Numbered from the stretch's first letter, positions 6,854-14,783 are shown. The stretch is 15,965 nt of DNA from JADJPL01 sp964607915 (GCA_964607915.1 CAZSMU010000082.1:1-15965); one strand, 5' to 3'. Translations and numbers: made by a program. The notes: generated by a model not told the origin, from the sequence alone.

Positions 6854-7237
6854 TCAGGAACGGTCCAGCACCTGGCGAAGTGCCTTGGCTTCGATACTGT
6901 GGTGGGATGCGTCATAGACGGCCTTCCCACCGCGCAGGAGGATGAGCTGGGGGGACTGGTGTACTACCCTGAGTTGCTCGGCAATCTGATTGGACACCGG
7001 CCGGTAGGCAATCAGGTCCAGATAGAAGAGTTCCAGTTCTTCCGGGGAGAACGTCCAGTTGCTTTCCAGGCGGTGTTTGGCGTGGGCGCTGATGCCGCAG
7101 CGCGTACTGTGCTTGAAGAGGGCGACTGGTTTTTCGTGCGACAGGGCGATGGCTGCTTCCAGGTGCTCCGGACTTTCCAGGACCTGCCAGAAGTCGGGGA
7201 CGGTTTCGGACTGGCGGAAGTGGTCGTTGATATGCAT
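6854..7237 (-). CDS. ytxJ: YtxJ-type monothiol bacilliredoxin-like protein
   Basis: The product has 127 residues from the ATG at 7237; a GTG at 7255 would add six residues. The fold is thioredoxin-like. The active-site segment FKHSTRCGISAHA holds the only cysteine of the protein (Cys47), so it is a monothiol type. LIAYRPVSNQIAEQL and the cis-proline region HQSPQLILLRGG are typical of the YtxJ family. In Firmicutes this protein (BrxC) removes bacillithiol from modified proteins; many Bacteroidota also make bacillithiol, so a similar role is likely here (inference). No bacillithiol synthesis gene is in the window. It starts 38 bp after the tesB stop and is probably cotranscribed with it, with the DUF218 gene downstream. 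Confidence 0.9.
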   Translation of the reverse strand: MHINDHFRQSETVPDFWQVLESPEHLEAAIALSHEKPVALFKHSTRCGISAHAKHRLESNWTFSPEELELFYLDLIAYRPVSNQIAEQLRVVHQSPQLILLRGGKAVYDASHHSIEAKALRQVLDRS

Positions 7238-7275
7238 GGCAGAAAATTTTTCCACAACAACAGCAAAAAGTGGAA

Positions 7276-8136
7276 TTAAGTTCGTTTAACCCGCATCAAA
7301 CCCTCCTGAACGACCGAGGCTACCAGGCGTCCGTCTTCTGTAAAGAGGCTTCCGCGGGTGAAGCCGCGCGCATTGGAAGCGCTGGGGCTGTCTATAGCGA
7401 AGAGCAGCCACTGATCCATGCGGAACTCGCGGTGGAACCACATGGCGTGGTCCAGGCTCGCCATCTGTACCGAGCCGAAGGGTGCTTCTTCCGCATGAGG
7501 CTGCAGGGCGGTGGTCAGAAGATTGTAGTCCGAGGCGTACGCCAGTACCACCTGGTGGAGGCGATGGTCTTCCGGCATCGCGCCCTTACTGCGCATCCAG
7601 ATATGGCGGAAAGGCTCATTTTTGACCGGGAAGGCGGGGTTGATCAGTTCTACCGGACGGAACTCCAGGGGGCGCTGTATATGGATGAAGCGCTTCAAGC
7701 CCTCGGGGATCATGTCCCCGAACTGGGCCGCCAGCTCCTCCCAACTAGCCAATTCCGAAGGCCTGGCCACGTTCGGCATGGCAATCTGGTGGTCGAAGCC
7801 CTCCTGCTGCAACTGAAATGACGCCGACATCAGGAAGATCACCTGCCCCTTCTGAATCGCCCGCACCCGCCGCGTAGTGAAACTCCCCCCGTCCCGGATG
7901 GTCTCAACCTGGAAGATGATCGGCCGCTCTAAATCCCCGGGCAGGACAAAGTACCCGTGGAGCGAGTGCAGCACCCGTTCCACGGGTACCGTGCGCATCG
8001 CCGCGACCAAAGACTGGGCCATCACCTGCCCGCCGAAAACCGTTTTGCTGCCCACGGTCACGCTCAGGCCGCGGAACAGGTTTTCCTCTAAGGTTTCCAA
8101 ATTCAGCAGGTCTAACAGTTCCTGGATTGTTTTCAT
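7276..8136 (-). CDS. tesB: Acyl-CoA thioesterase II
   Basis: The enzyme hydrolyses acyl-CoA to free fatty acid and CoA. At 286 residues it matches the TesB length, with two hotdog domains in tandem: N-terminal about 10-110 (FGGQVMAQSLVAA, HSLHGYFVLPGD, FTTRRVRAIQ) and C-terminal about 150-283. The catalytic triad described for E. coli TesB (Asp204, Thr228, Gln278) maps to Asp203 in YASDYNLL, Ser227 in ASLDHAMWFH (a conservative Thr-to-Ser change) and Gln277 in VVQEGLM. The ATG at 8136 gives the standard start. It lies between the NadR-type gene, whose stop is 33 bp upstream, and ytxJ. Its role may be recycling CoA from surplus acyl chains. A plus-strand promoter-like sequence lies across its start. 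Confidence 0.95.
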   Translation of the reverse strand: MKTIQELLDLLNLETLEENLFRGLSVTVGSKTVFGGQVMAQSLVAAMRTVPVERVLHSLHGYFVLPGDLERPIIFQVETIRDGGSFTTRRVRAIQKGQVIFLMSASFQLQQEGFDHQIAMPNVARPSELASWEELAAQFGDMIPEGLKRFIHIQRPLEFRPVELINPAFPVKNEPFRHIWMRSKGAMPEDHRLHQVVLAYASDYNLLTTALQPHAEEAPFGSVQMASLDHAMWFHREFRMDQWLLFAIDSPSASNARGFTRGSLFTEDGRLVASVVQEGLMRVKRT

Positions 8137-8158
8137 GGCTGTACCGATTTTATATTTG
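8127..8158 (+). promoter_or_regulatory. Promoter-like sequence antisense to the NadR-type gene
   Basis: TTG (8127-8129), 21 nt, then TATATTTG (8151-8158) gives a full Bacteroidota promoter pattern on the plus strand with almost the same geometry as the tRNA-Lys promoter. It would fire away from tesB and across the full minus-strand NadR-type gene. No plus-strand coding gene follows it until 8934, so an antisense RNA is possible. Chance occurrence is also possible, as such boxes arise easily in A/T-rich spacers. Confidence 0.3.
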
Positions 8159-8169
8159 TAAAGGTAGAG

Positions 8170-8688
8170 CTAATCCCTCAACCCTTCTAATACGCGGGCG
8201 GCAATTTCCAAACGATCTTCCCCTATCCCGTAAATTTCGACGAAGGGGGCGTGCAGCGTTTCCAACTCTTTTTTGAAAAGGAGGAACAGCGCGTCGCGGT
8301 CGTGGGGGTTTTCCCGCAGCGGGTCGGATTCCCAGGGGATATCCGGACGGCAAAGCAGTGTCAGGTCGTAGCGCTTTTTATGCAGTTCTTGCAAAATACA
8401 AGGGTCGGTGCGCCCAAAGCGGTAATCCGACCAGACCTTAAGGGCGACGAGGTCGGTATCGCAGAAATGAAACCCCTGCGCCAGAGGGGCGTCCTCGTCC
8501 TGGCGGCGCAACTGCCCGCGGGCAATCTCCAGCAGGTCCTCAAACGCGTAGACGCCGCTCTTCCCCATGAGGTAGTCGCGGGCGTATTCGCTTGTCCATA
8601 CCGTTCCGAAGCGCTCCGCTAAAGCCCGGGCAAGGCTGGTTTTACCGCTGCTCTCCGGACCCGTTATCGCTATTCGCTTGTATATCAT
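8170..8688 (-). CDS. NadR-type P-loop kinase-domain protein (AAA_28)
   Basis: The product has 172 residues from the ATG at 8688. It opens with a P-loop, GPESSGKT at residues 10-17, followed by TSEYARDYL, FCDTDLVALKVWSDYRFG (a Walker-B-like DTD region), LTLLCRPDIPWESDPLRENP and RLEIAARVLEGL. This matches the C-terminal ribosylnicotinamide kinase domain of NadR. The nucleotidyltransferase and helix-turn-helix domains found in some NadR proteins are absent, so it is a free-standing kinase domain. The likely reaction is ATP-dependent phosphorylation of nicotinamide riboside in NAD salvage, but Bacteroidota hold several such stand-alone ATPases of unproven substrate. tesB starts 33 bp downstream, so the genes may be cotranscribed. 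Confidence 0.83.
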   Translation of the reverse strand: MIYKRIAITGPESSGKTSLARALAERFGTVWTSEYARDYLMGKSGVYAFEDLLEIARGQLRRQDEDAPLAQGFHFCDTDLVALKVWSDYRFGRTDPCILQELHKKRYDLTLLCRPDIPWESDPLRENPHDRDALFLLFKKELETLHAPFVEIYGIGEDRLEIAARVLEGLRD

Positions 8689-8883
8689 TTTCTGTCAGAT
8701 TTGGTAGTGAGATTTGTTGCCAGGAAAATCGTCGAGAGGTCCAAAAGGTTTTTTTCTTCCCATACGGTGCCTTTTTTCGGTCATATAGCATATATTCCCT
8801 CAAAAAGCCTTCGCATGGACAAAAAATGACTCTTTTTTCCCTCCCCGCTGACTACTCACAACAAGTCTATGCTCATTTTTTCC

Positions 8884-8891
8884 TAAGTTTG
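8884..8891 (+). promoter_or_regulatory. -7 promoter box for the acyl-ACP thioesterase gene
   Basis: TAAGTTTG fits TAnnTTTG and lies 42 bp before the ATG at 8934. No TTG is found at the usual -33 distance. A start near 8898 would leave almost no leader before the GTG at 8901, which supports the ATG at 8934 as the real start. The rest of the 245-bp divergent spacer is A/T-rich, with one more AAGTCT (8862-8867); no other structure was found. Confidence 0.45.
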
Positions 8892-8933
8892 TAAAAAAAA
8901 GTGGGGCACACAACCGATCCTTCCTTATTTTAT

Positions 8934-9656
8934 ATGGAGCGCTATCGCGTGCGCGGGTACGATGTGGACTTGCACAAACGGGCCAGTATCCCGACCATCA
9001 TACAGATGATGCACGATACGGCTATGGAGCACGTACTCAAAATCGGCCTTTCCGCGCTGGAGCTGGACCCGCTGAATCTGGGCTGGGTGCTCGTACGACA
9101 AGAGCTCCGCGTGCTTCGGCAGCCCGAACTGGGCGAGACGGTAGAAGTACATACGACCCCCTGCGGGCGCGACCGCGCTTTTGCCTACCGCGATTTCGAG
9201 TTGCGCGACAGCCGGGGCTGTATCTGTGCCACGATGGCCACCACTTGGTTGCTCATGGACACCCAAAACCGGCGCATAGCCCCCTACCCTGACTTCATAG
9301 CCGCCTGGATTGCCCGCACCGAGCGCGACGAGCACCTGCCCCGCCCTGGCAAAGACCTGCCCCGCCTGACCACGCCCCAGGTGGAAAAAACCTTCCGCGT
9401 GGACTGGCACAGCCTCGACTTTAACCGCCACCTCACCAATTTCTACTACCAAAAGTGGATGCTCGAAGTATTGCCCGTCCCGGTGCTCGAAACACAGCGC
9501 CTGGAGTACTACCGCATCAACTTCAACGGGGAGAGCTTTTTAGACGACGTACTCAGCGCCGCCTGCCAGGAGCTGCAGCCTGGGGAATTCGCCCATGCAG
9601 TCTATAAAAATGGCAAGGAAATCGCCAGCGGCTGGTCAAAATGGCTACCGCTCTAA
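8934..9656 (+). CDS. Acyl-ACP thioesterase (FatA/FatB-like)
   Basis: The enzyme hydrolyses acyl-acyl carrier protein, releasing free fatty acids and setting chain length. The product has 240 residues from the ATG at 8934; an in-frame GTG at 8901 would add 11 residues but lies too close to the probable promoter. It has two hotdog domains: the first begins with the family pattern ERYRVRGYDVD and continues through LGWVLVRQELRV, while the second contains VDWHSLDFNRHLTNFYY. Here Asn164 and His166 (D-F-N-R-H) match the conserved Asn and His of plant and bacterial acyl-ACP thioesterases; the third catalytic residue is less certain. It is followed after 29 bp by an HSDL2-like dehydrogenase, probably in one operon. 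In a bacterium the role may be membrane lipid remodelling or release of fatty acids, which is inference. Confidence 0.9.
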   Translation: MERYRVRGYDVDLHKRASIPTIIQMMHDTAMEHVLKIGLSALELDPLNLGWVLVRQELRVLRQPELGETVEVHTTPCGRDRAFAYRDFELRDSRGCICATMATTWLLMDTQNRRIAPYPDFIAAWIARTERDEHLPRPGKDLPRLTTPQVEKTFRVDWHSLDFNRHLTNFYYQKWMLEVLPVPVLETQRLEYYRINFNGESFLDDVLSAACQELQPGEFAHAVYKNGKEIASGWSKWLPL

Positions 9657-9685
9657 TCACATTTACCAACCAAATACATACCCTC

Positions 9686-10504
<819 letters not shown>

Positions 10505-10525
10505 GGCTGAGTAAGGCAACAGGGC

Positions 10526-10570
10526 CAACAAAAAAGCCCGGGGGCAGGATGCCTCCGGGCTTTTTTGTTG
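10526..10570. terminator. Strong bidirectional intrinsic terminator
   Basis: A perfect 16-bp stem (10526-10541 with 10555-10570) has a GCCCGG core flanked by A6 on one side and T6 on the other. The stem extends inward (one G-T wobble, then GGCA/TGCC) to a tiny GGA loop. The T-run follows the stem on both strands. It can therefore end the plus-strand thioesterase-dehydrogenase transcript and the minus-strand infC-rpmI-rplT transcript, whose stop is at 10591. Confidence 0.93.
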
Positions 10571-10590
10571 CGCTGAACCCACTGCGGGAA

Positions 10591-10935
10591 TTAGCGGACC
10601 GACTCTACGATGGAGCGGAACGTTTCCGGGTGGTTGAGCGCCATATCCGCCAACACTTTGCGGTTGAGTTCGATATGGTTCTGCGCGAGCTGGTGCATCA
10701 ACTTGGAGTAGGATACCCCGAGGGTACGGGCACCTGCGTTGATACGAGCGATCCAGAGGCGGCGATAAGCGCTCTTTTTCGCTTTGCGGTCGCGGTAGGC
10801 ATAGGCCATACCTTTGTCAAGCGTGTTCTTGGCTACCGTTAAGACGTTTCTACGGGCACCGAAGAAGCCGCGGGTGGCTTTTAAGACTTTTTTGCGCCTT
10901 CTGCGGGAGGCTACCGAGTTCACTGAACGTGGCAT
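10591..10935 (-). CDS. rplT: Ribosomal protein L20
   Basis: The 114-residue protein binds 23S rRNA early in assembly of the large ribosomal subunit. It has the very basic N-terminal extension (SRRRRKKVLKATRGFFGARRN) and the family core YRDRKAKKSAYRRLWIARINAGAR, with LGVSYSKLMHQL and ELNRKVLADMA in the globular C-terminal domain. Its length is normal for the family. It is the last gene of the infC-rpmI-rplT cluster, the standard bacterial order. In other bacteria L20 represses its own operon by binding an mRNA structure that mimics its rRNA site; a hairpin at 10954-10989 just upstream of this gene is a possible counterpart. The strong terminator at 10526-10570 lies 21 bp after its stop. Confidence 0.98.
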   Translation of the reverse strand: MPRSVNSVASRRRRKKVLKATRGFFGARRNVLTVAKNTLDKGMAYAYRDRKAKKSAYRRLWIARINAGARTLGVSYSKLMHQLAQNHIELNRKVLADMALNHPETFRSIVESVR

Positions 10936-10953
10936 ATTGAAAAATTTTAGTAC

Positions 10954-10989
10954 AACGCAGGGACTGTTGAGGTGCTTTGGACCTGCGTT
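10954..10989 (-). promoter_or_regulatory. Hairpin in the rpmI-rplT spacer
   Basis: AACGCAGG (10954-10961) and CCTGCGTT (10982-10989) form an 8-bp perfect stem with a 20-nt loop. The hairpin lies in the 67-nt gap between the rpmI stop and the rplT start. A run of A (T on the message strand) lies before the stem rather than after it, so it is not an obvious terminator. An L20 autoregulatory site or a message-processing site are possible roles. Confidence 0.45.
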
Positions 10990-11002
10990 CTCGTTAAAAA
11001 AA

Positions 11003-11200
11003 TTAACCGATCGCGAGCAGGCGCTTTACGCGCTTTTCTTCCGCGTCGCAGACGAGGCCTGCATCGCGGTTTTTCAGCTTGGCCTTGCTGCTCTTGTTGC
11101 GCATCAGGTGCGAGGTGTTCGCATGGAAGCGCTTGATTTTCCCGGAGCCCGTCACGCGGAAGCGTTTCTTGGCGCTGGAATGCGTTTTCATCTTTGGCAT
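11003..11200 (-). CDS. rpmI: Ribosomal protein L35
   Basis: This 65-residue, very basic large-subunit protein begins MPKMKTHSSAKKRFRVTGSG, the standard L35 opening, and carries the conserved HLMRNKSSKAK stretch. The C-terminal KRVKRLLAIG is slightly variable, as is usual for the family. The gene lies between infC (45 bp upstream) and rplT (67 bp downstream). A TATCTTTG box on the minus strand (11221-11228) in the gap after infC could start extra transcripts for rpmI and rplT. Confidence 0.98.
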   Translation of the reverse strand: MPKMKTHSSAKKRFRVTGSGKIKRFHANTSHLMRNKSSKAKLKNRDAGLVCDAEEKRVKRLLAIG

Positions 11201-11220
11201 AGAAAAATATTTTAGGACGG

Positions 11221-11228
11221 CAAAGATA
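11221..11228 (-). promoter_or_regulatory. Possible internal -7 box upstream of rpmI
   Basis: On the minus strand this reads TATCTTTG, identical to the coaD box and fitting TAnnTTTG. The nearest upstream TTG (11243-11245) is only 14 nt away, shorter than usual, so the call is weak. It lies 20 bp before the rpmI ATG. Confidence 0.3.
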
Positions 11229-11245
11229 AGGAAATACCCTTACAA

Positions 11246-11848
11246 TTATTTCTTTTTAACTGTTTTTTTCGGGGTGACCATCACAATCATGCGCCTACCT
11301 TCGAGTTTGGGCAGGGATTCCGGTGCACCGAACTCTTCCAGTTCTTTGAGGAAGCGCAGCAGAAGCAATTCCCCGCGGTCTTTGAAGACGATGGTACGCC
11401 CGCGGAAATTGACATAGGCCTTCACTTTGGCTCCTTCTTCGAGGAAAGTTTTGGCATGGCGCACTTTGAATTCAAAGTCGTGGTCGTCGGTATTGGGGCC
11501 GAAGCGGATTTCCTTGATGACGGTTTTAGCTGCTTTGGCTTTGATTTCTTTTTCCTTTTTCTTCTTTTCGTAGAGGAACTTGTTGAAGTCCACGATACGG
11601 ACGACCGGCGGGGCGGCATTAGGGGAAATCTCGACCAGGTCGAGGACCAGTTTTTCGGCCCAGTCTCGCACTTCGCGCGTATTGTACACTTCGCCGGCAG
11701 CGATTTCCTTCCCGGCGGCGCGGCTTACCTCCTCCATATTTTCCCCTACCAGGCGGACCTGGGGGACGCGGATCAATTCGTTGGTGCGAAACTGCGGGGC
11801 CGTTTGTTTAGGGGTTTGGGAGGGCGAATTTGGTTGCTTCTTTGCCAA
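11246..11848 (-). CDS. infC: Translation initiation factor IF-3
   Basis: IF-3 binds the 30S subunit, keeps 50S away and checks the start codon and initiator tRNA. From the TTG at 11848 the product has 200 residues (AKKQPNSPSQT...). There is no ATG near the expected start. An ATT three codons upstream (11857) is the alternative, and unusual start codons are a known infC trait linked to autoregulation. The N-terminal domain begins at PQFRTNELIRVPQVRLVGEN. A lysine-rich linker (FLYEKKKKEKEIKAKA) follows, then the C-terminal domain with IKEIRFGPNTDDHDFEFKVRHAKTFLEEGAKVKAYV (in part) and GRRMIVMVTPKK. The frame is open further upstream to 11938, but that extension is hydrophobic and unlike IF-3. 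It precedes rpmI and rplT in the usual cluster. Confidence 0.96.
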   Translation of the reverse strand: MAKKQPNSPSQTPKQTAPQFRTNELIRVPQVRLVGENMEEVSRAAGKEIAAGEVYNTREVRDWAEKLVLDLVEISPNAAPPVVRIVDFNKFLYEKKKKEKEIKAKAAKTVIKEIRFGPNTDDHDFEFKVRHAKTFLEEGAKVKAYVNFRGRTIVFKDRGELLLLRFLKELEEFGAPESLPKLEGRRMIVMVTPKKTVKKK

Positions 11849-11886
11849 ATGAAGAATGATTTGATGAAAAAAACAGAACACACAAT

Positions 11887-11924
11887 GCAAAACGGGCCAT
11901 GGAAAGCCTCCATAACCCGTTTGC
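11887..11924 (-). terminator. Hairpin between clpC and infC (terminator or leader)
   Basis: GCAAAACGGG (11887-11896) pairs with CCCGTTTGC (11916-11924) with one bulged A, and inner ATGG (11899-11902) pairs with CCAT (11910-11913). On the minus strand it begins 18 nt after the clpC stop and lies about 40 nt before the infC start. The T-run (11868-11874, read as T on the minus strand) is over 10 nt past the stem, so this is not a clean intrinsic terminator. A TAGTTTTG box (minus strand, 11924-11931) touches its upstream edge and could be an infC promoter element. Confidence 0.5.
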
Positions 11925-11941
11925 AAAACTAATAACATTTT

Positions 11942-14488
11942 TTATTCTTTCACGTCCGTATTGACTTCTTTTACAAGGGCAATCTGCAAACCCTCTCCAT
12001 CTTCGGCCATTACTGCCTCCAGGGTCGCCCCTTCTGCCGGGTTTTCGCCCAGAATGAACTCGGCGAGGGGGTCTTCGAGGTATTTCTGTATGGCCCGGTG
12101 CAGGGGGCGGGCGCCAAACTGCGGGTCGTACCCCCGGTCGGCCACGAAGCGCTTGGCTTCGGGCGACAGCACCAGGGAGTAATTCATACCTTCGAGGCGC
12201 TTGCGCAGGTCTTTGAGCGTGATGTCTATAATCCGGAAGATTTCATCCTGGCCCAACTGGTTGAAGATCACCACGTCGTCGATACGGTTGAGGAACTCAG
12301 GCGAGAAGGTGCGCTTCAAGGCGTTGGAGATGACCGAGCGGGTATGGTCCTCCAGCTGTTCCTGGCGCGCTTTGGTAGCGAAGCCTACCCCTTGGCCAAA
12401 GTCTTTCAGTTGGCGCACTCCGATATTGGAAGTCATGATGATCAAGGTGTTCTTGAAATCCACCTTGCGACCCAGGCCATCGGTGAGCTGTCCGTCGTCG
12501 AGCACCTGGAGCAGGATGTTATAGACATCCGGGTGTGCCTTTTCAATTTCGTCGAGCAGTACTACGGAGTACGGTTTGCGGCGCACGCGCTCGGTGAGTT
12601 GTCCACCCTCTTCGTAGCCGACGTATCCGGGAGGCGCGCCGATCAGCCGGCTCACGGAGAACTTCTCCATGTACTCGCTCATATCTATGCGCACCAGGGC
12701 GTCTTCAGAGTCGAACAGATAGCGCGCAAGGGCTTTGGCGAGCTCTGTTTTCCCTACGCCTGTCGGGCCGAGGAAGATAAACGAGCCGATCGGTTTGGTC
12801 GGGTCTTTGAGCCCCACGCGGTTGCGCTGTATAGCCTTGGCAATTTTCTGTATGGCTTCGTCCTGGCCGATGATAGCTTCCTGCAGGTCTTTGCCCATGG
12901 TGATGAGCTTTTTGCTCTCGCTTTGTGCCACCCTTTTCACAGGGATGCCCGTCATCATGGAGACCACCTCTGCGATGTCCTCTTCATCCACCGGGTACCG
13001 TTTGGTCCTGGATTCCTCCTCCCACTGCGACTTGGCGAATTCGAGCTGGCGCAGCAATTTGCTTTCGCGGTCGCGCAGGTCAGCTGCGCGCTCGTATTGC
13101 TGGCTTTTCACCGCCTGGTTCTTGAGTTCCTTGAGGTCTTCGATTTGCTTTTCCAGTTCCTCGATGTGTTTCGGGACGTGGATATTTTTGAGGTGTACGC
13201 GGGCGCCCACTTCGTCGAGCACATCAATGGCCTTGTCGGGCAGGAACCGGTCGGTGACGTAGCGGTCGCTGAGCTTAACGCAGGCCCGGATCGCCTCATC
13301 TGAGTAGGAGACGTTGTGGAACTCCTCGTATTTGGACTTGATGTTGTGCAGGATATGGATGGCTTCCTCGGCAGAGGGAGGATCCACCATCACCTTTTGG
13401 AAGCGGCGGTCCAGAGCACCGTCCTTTTCGATATGCTGGCGATACTCGTCGAGGGTTGAGGCACCGATGCACTGCAACTCCCCGCGGGCGAGGGCCGGCT
13501 TGAAGATATTGGAGGCATCGAGGGAGCCCGTTGCACCGCCTGCGCCGACGATAGTGTGGATTTCGTCAATAAACAGGATGACGTCGCGGGACTTCTCCAG
13601 TTCGTTCATGATGGCCTTCATGCGCTCTTCGAACTGGCCGCGGTACTTGGTACCGGCCACCAGTGCAGCGAGGTCCAGCATGACGATGCGCTTGTTGAAC
13701 AGCGTGCGCGAGACGCGGCGCTGGATGATGCGCAGGGCCAGACCTTCTACGATGGCCGTCTTGCCTACCCCCGGCTCGCCGATGAGGATAGGGTTGTTCT
13801 TTTTGCGGCGGCTCAGGATTTGGGACACCCGTTCGATTTCGTTTTCACGACCGATGATGGGGTCCAGGCGGCCCTCTTCGGCCAGTTTTGTGATGTCGCG
13901 CCCGAAATTGTCGAGCACCGGGGTGCGGGACTTAGTATTCGTCTTGCGCTGTTGGAAACCGCGGGACTGTTCGTCTTCCTCGTAGGGATCTTCCGGGTCG
14001 GAAGGAGCCTGGTTGAACGGTTCTGTCGTGTTCATATCCTGTTCTTGCCGAACGTATTCCAGCTCGGCTTTGTAGATGTCGTAATCAATGTCGAACTGGG
14101 TCAGGATCTTCGAAGCCGGGTTGTCCTTGTGCTTGAGGATGGACAGCAACAGGTGTTCCGGACTTATCTCTTCGCTTTTCAGCATCTTGGCCTCGAGAAA
14201 GGTCACTTTGAGCACTTTTTCGGCCTGTTTGTTCAGCGGCAGGGTGCCTACGTTCAACTGGGCGCTCGATGCCGGTATTTTCTGGACGGAGTCCTCCAGC
14301 ACCTGTTTCAGTTCGCCGGAGTCCACATCGAGGGACTCCAGCACCTTGACGGCAAGGCTGTCCTTCTCCGCCACGATACCCAGCATGAGGTGCTCGGTGC
14401 CGATGAAATCATGGCCCAGGCGAACGGCTTCTTCGCGGCTGCGGGCAATGACTTGTTTGACTTTGGGTGAGAATCGTCTATTGTTCAT
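11942..14488 (-). CDS. clpC: ATP-dependent Clp protease ATPase subunit ClpC
   Basis: This Hsp100 unfoldase feeds proteins to the ClpP peptidase and has 848 residues from the ATG at 14488; an upstream in-frame start at 14536 adds an unrelated N-terminus. Domains in order: Clp N-terminal repeats (about 1-145; RFSPKVKQVI, GTEHLMLGI, EHLLLSILKH); acidic linker (about 150-185); first AAA+ module with Walker A GEPGVGKT at 237-244 and Walker B ILFIDEIH at 304-311; a UVR-type middle coiled segment (about 440-495; QQYERAADLRDRE) that marks ClpC rather than ClpB or ClpA; second AAA+ module with GPTGVGKT at 574-581 and VVLLDEIEKAH at 642-652. A VGF loop near 701-703 fits the ClpP-docking tripeptide. The length is normal. 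No mcsA, mcsB, ctsR or clpP is in the window. Confidence 0.97.
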   Translation of the reverse strand: MNNRRFSPKVKQVIARSREEAVRLGHDFIGTEHLMLGIVAEKDSLAVKVLESLDVDSGELKQVLEDSVQKIPASSAQLNVGTLPLNKQAEKVLKVTFLEAKMLKSEEISPEHLLLSILKHKDNPASKILTQFDIDYDIYKAELEYVRQEQDMNTTEPFNQAPSDPEDPYEEDEQSRGFQQRKTNTKSRTPVLDNFGRDITKLAEEGRLDPIIGRENEIERVSQILSRRKKNNPILIGEPGVGKTAIVEGLALRIIQRRVSRTLFNKRIVMLDLAALVAGTKYRGQFEERMKAIMNELEKSRDVILFIDEIHTIVGAGGATGSLDASNIFKPALARGELQCIGASTLDEYRQHIEKDGALDRRFQKVMVDPPSAEEAIHILHNIKSKYEEFHNVSYSDEAIRACVKLSDRYVTDRFLPDKAIDVLDEVGARVHLKNIHVPKHIEELEKQIEDLKELKNQAVKSQQYERAADLRDRESKLLRQLEFAKSQWEEESRTKRYPVDEEDIAEVVSMMTGIPVKRVAQSESKKLITMGKDLQEAIIGQDEAIQKIAKAIQRNRVGLKDPTKPIGSFIFLGPTGVGKTELAKALARYLFDSEDALVRIDMSEYMEKFSVSRLIGAPPGYVGYEEGGQLTERVRRKPYSVVLLDEIEKAHPDVYNILLQVLDDGQLTDGLGRKVDFKNTLIIMTSNIGVRQLKDFGQGVGFATKARQEQLEDHTRSVISNALKRTFSPEFLNRIDDVVIFNQLGQDEIFRIIDITLKDLRKRLEGMNYSLVLSPEAKRFVADRGYDPQFGARPLHRAIQKYLEDPLAEFILGENPAEGATLEAVMAEDGEGLQIALVKEVNTDVKE

Positions 14489-14533
14489 ACGTGTTCCTTG
14501 GCTAAAGTGGTTGCAGGGTACATCAGTGCATAA

Positions 14534-14564
14534 CAATAATAAAGGAGTTTAGATTATCATACAA
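14534..14564 (-). promoter_or_regulatory. Candidate clpC promoter
   Basis: On the minus strand TTG (14564-14562), 20 nt, then TATTATTG (14541-14534) resembles the Bacteroidota promoter with one mismatch to TAnnTTTG. It would give a leader of about 40 nt before the clpC ATG. No CIRCE or CtsR-like operator was recognised. Confidence 0.4.
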
Positions 14565-14753
14565 GCATTTTTTCGGCAAGTTTATTTTTTTGTGCCATTT
14601 TCTTTTTTGCACCCGGCCTCCGTGCACGTTTGGCAGAGGGGCCTGTACTGCTTCCTTGCAAAAAGTACACCAAATCGGAATATAGCCCGAGGCCAGCACT
14701 TTCCCACCCCCAACAAGTTTTCAGAAAAACACACGGCAAACCCCTCCTTTCAT

Positions 14754-14783
14754 TTTGGCATTCCTCATAAAATACTATTTTTG
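14754..14783 (+). promoter_or_regulatory. Promoter for the STAS-domain gene (long leader)
   Basis: TTTG (14754-14757), 18 nt, then TATTTTTG (14776-14783) fits the Bacteroidota -33/-7 pattern well. Transcription would start near 14790, leaving a leader of about 190 nt before the STAS ATG at 14981, an unusual length for such a small gene. Confidence 0.6.

Noticed and set aside
12098..13303. Plus-strand frame of 401 codons opposite clpC
   Set aside because: The minus strand encodes complete ClpC AAA+ motifs here; the long opposite frame is a by-product of high-GC codon use.
13556..14470. Plus-strand frame of 304 codons opposite the clpC N-terminal half
   Set aside because: It is rich in F, V and L/Q-type mirror codons, lacks any domain and lies fully inside clpC.
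14557..14739. Minus-strand 60-codon frame in the clpC-STAS spacer
   Set aside because: No family resemblance and odd composition; the region is better explained as regulatory DNA.
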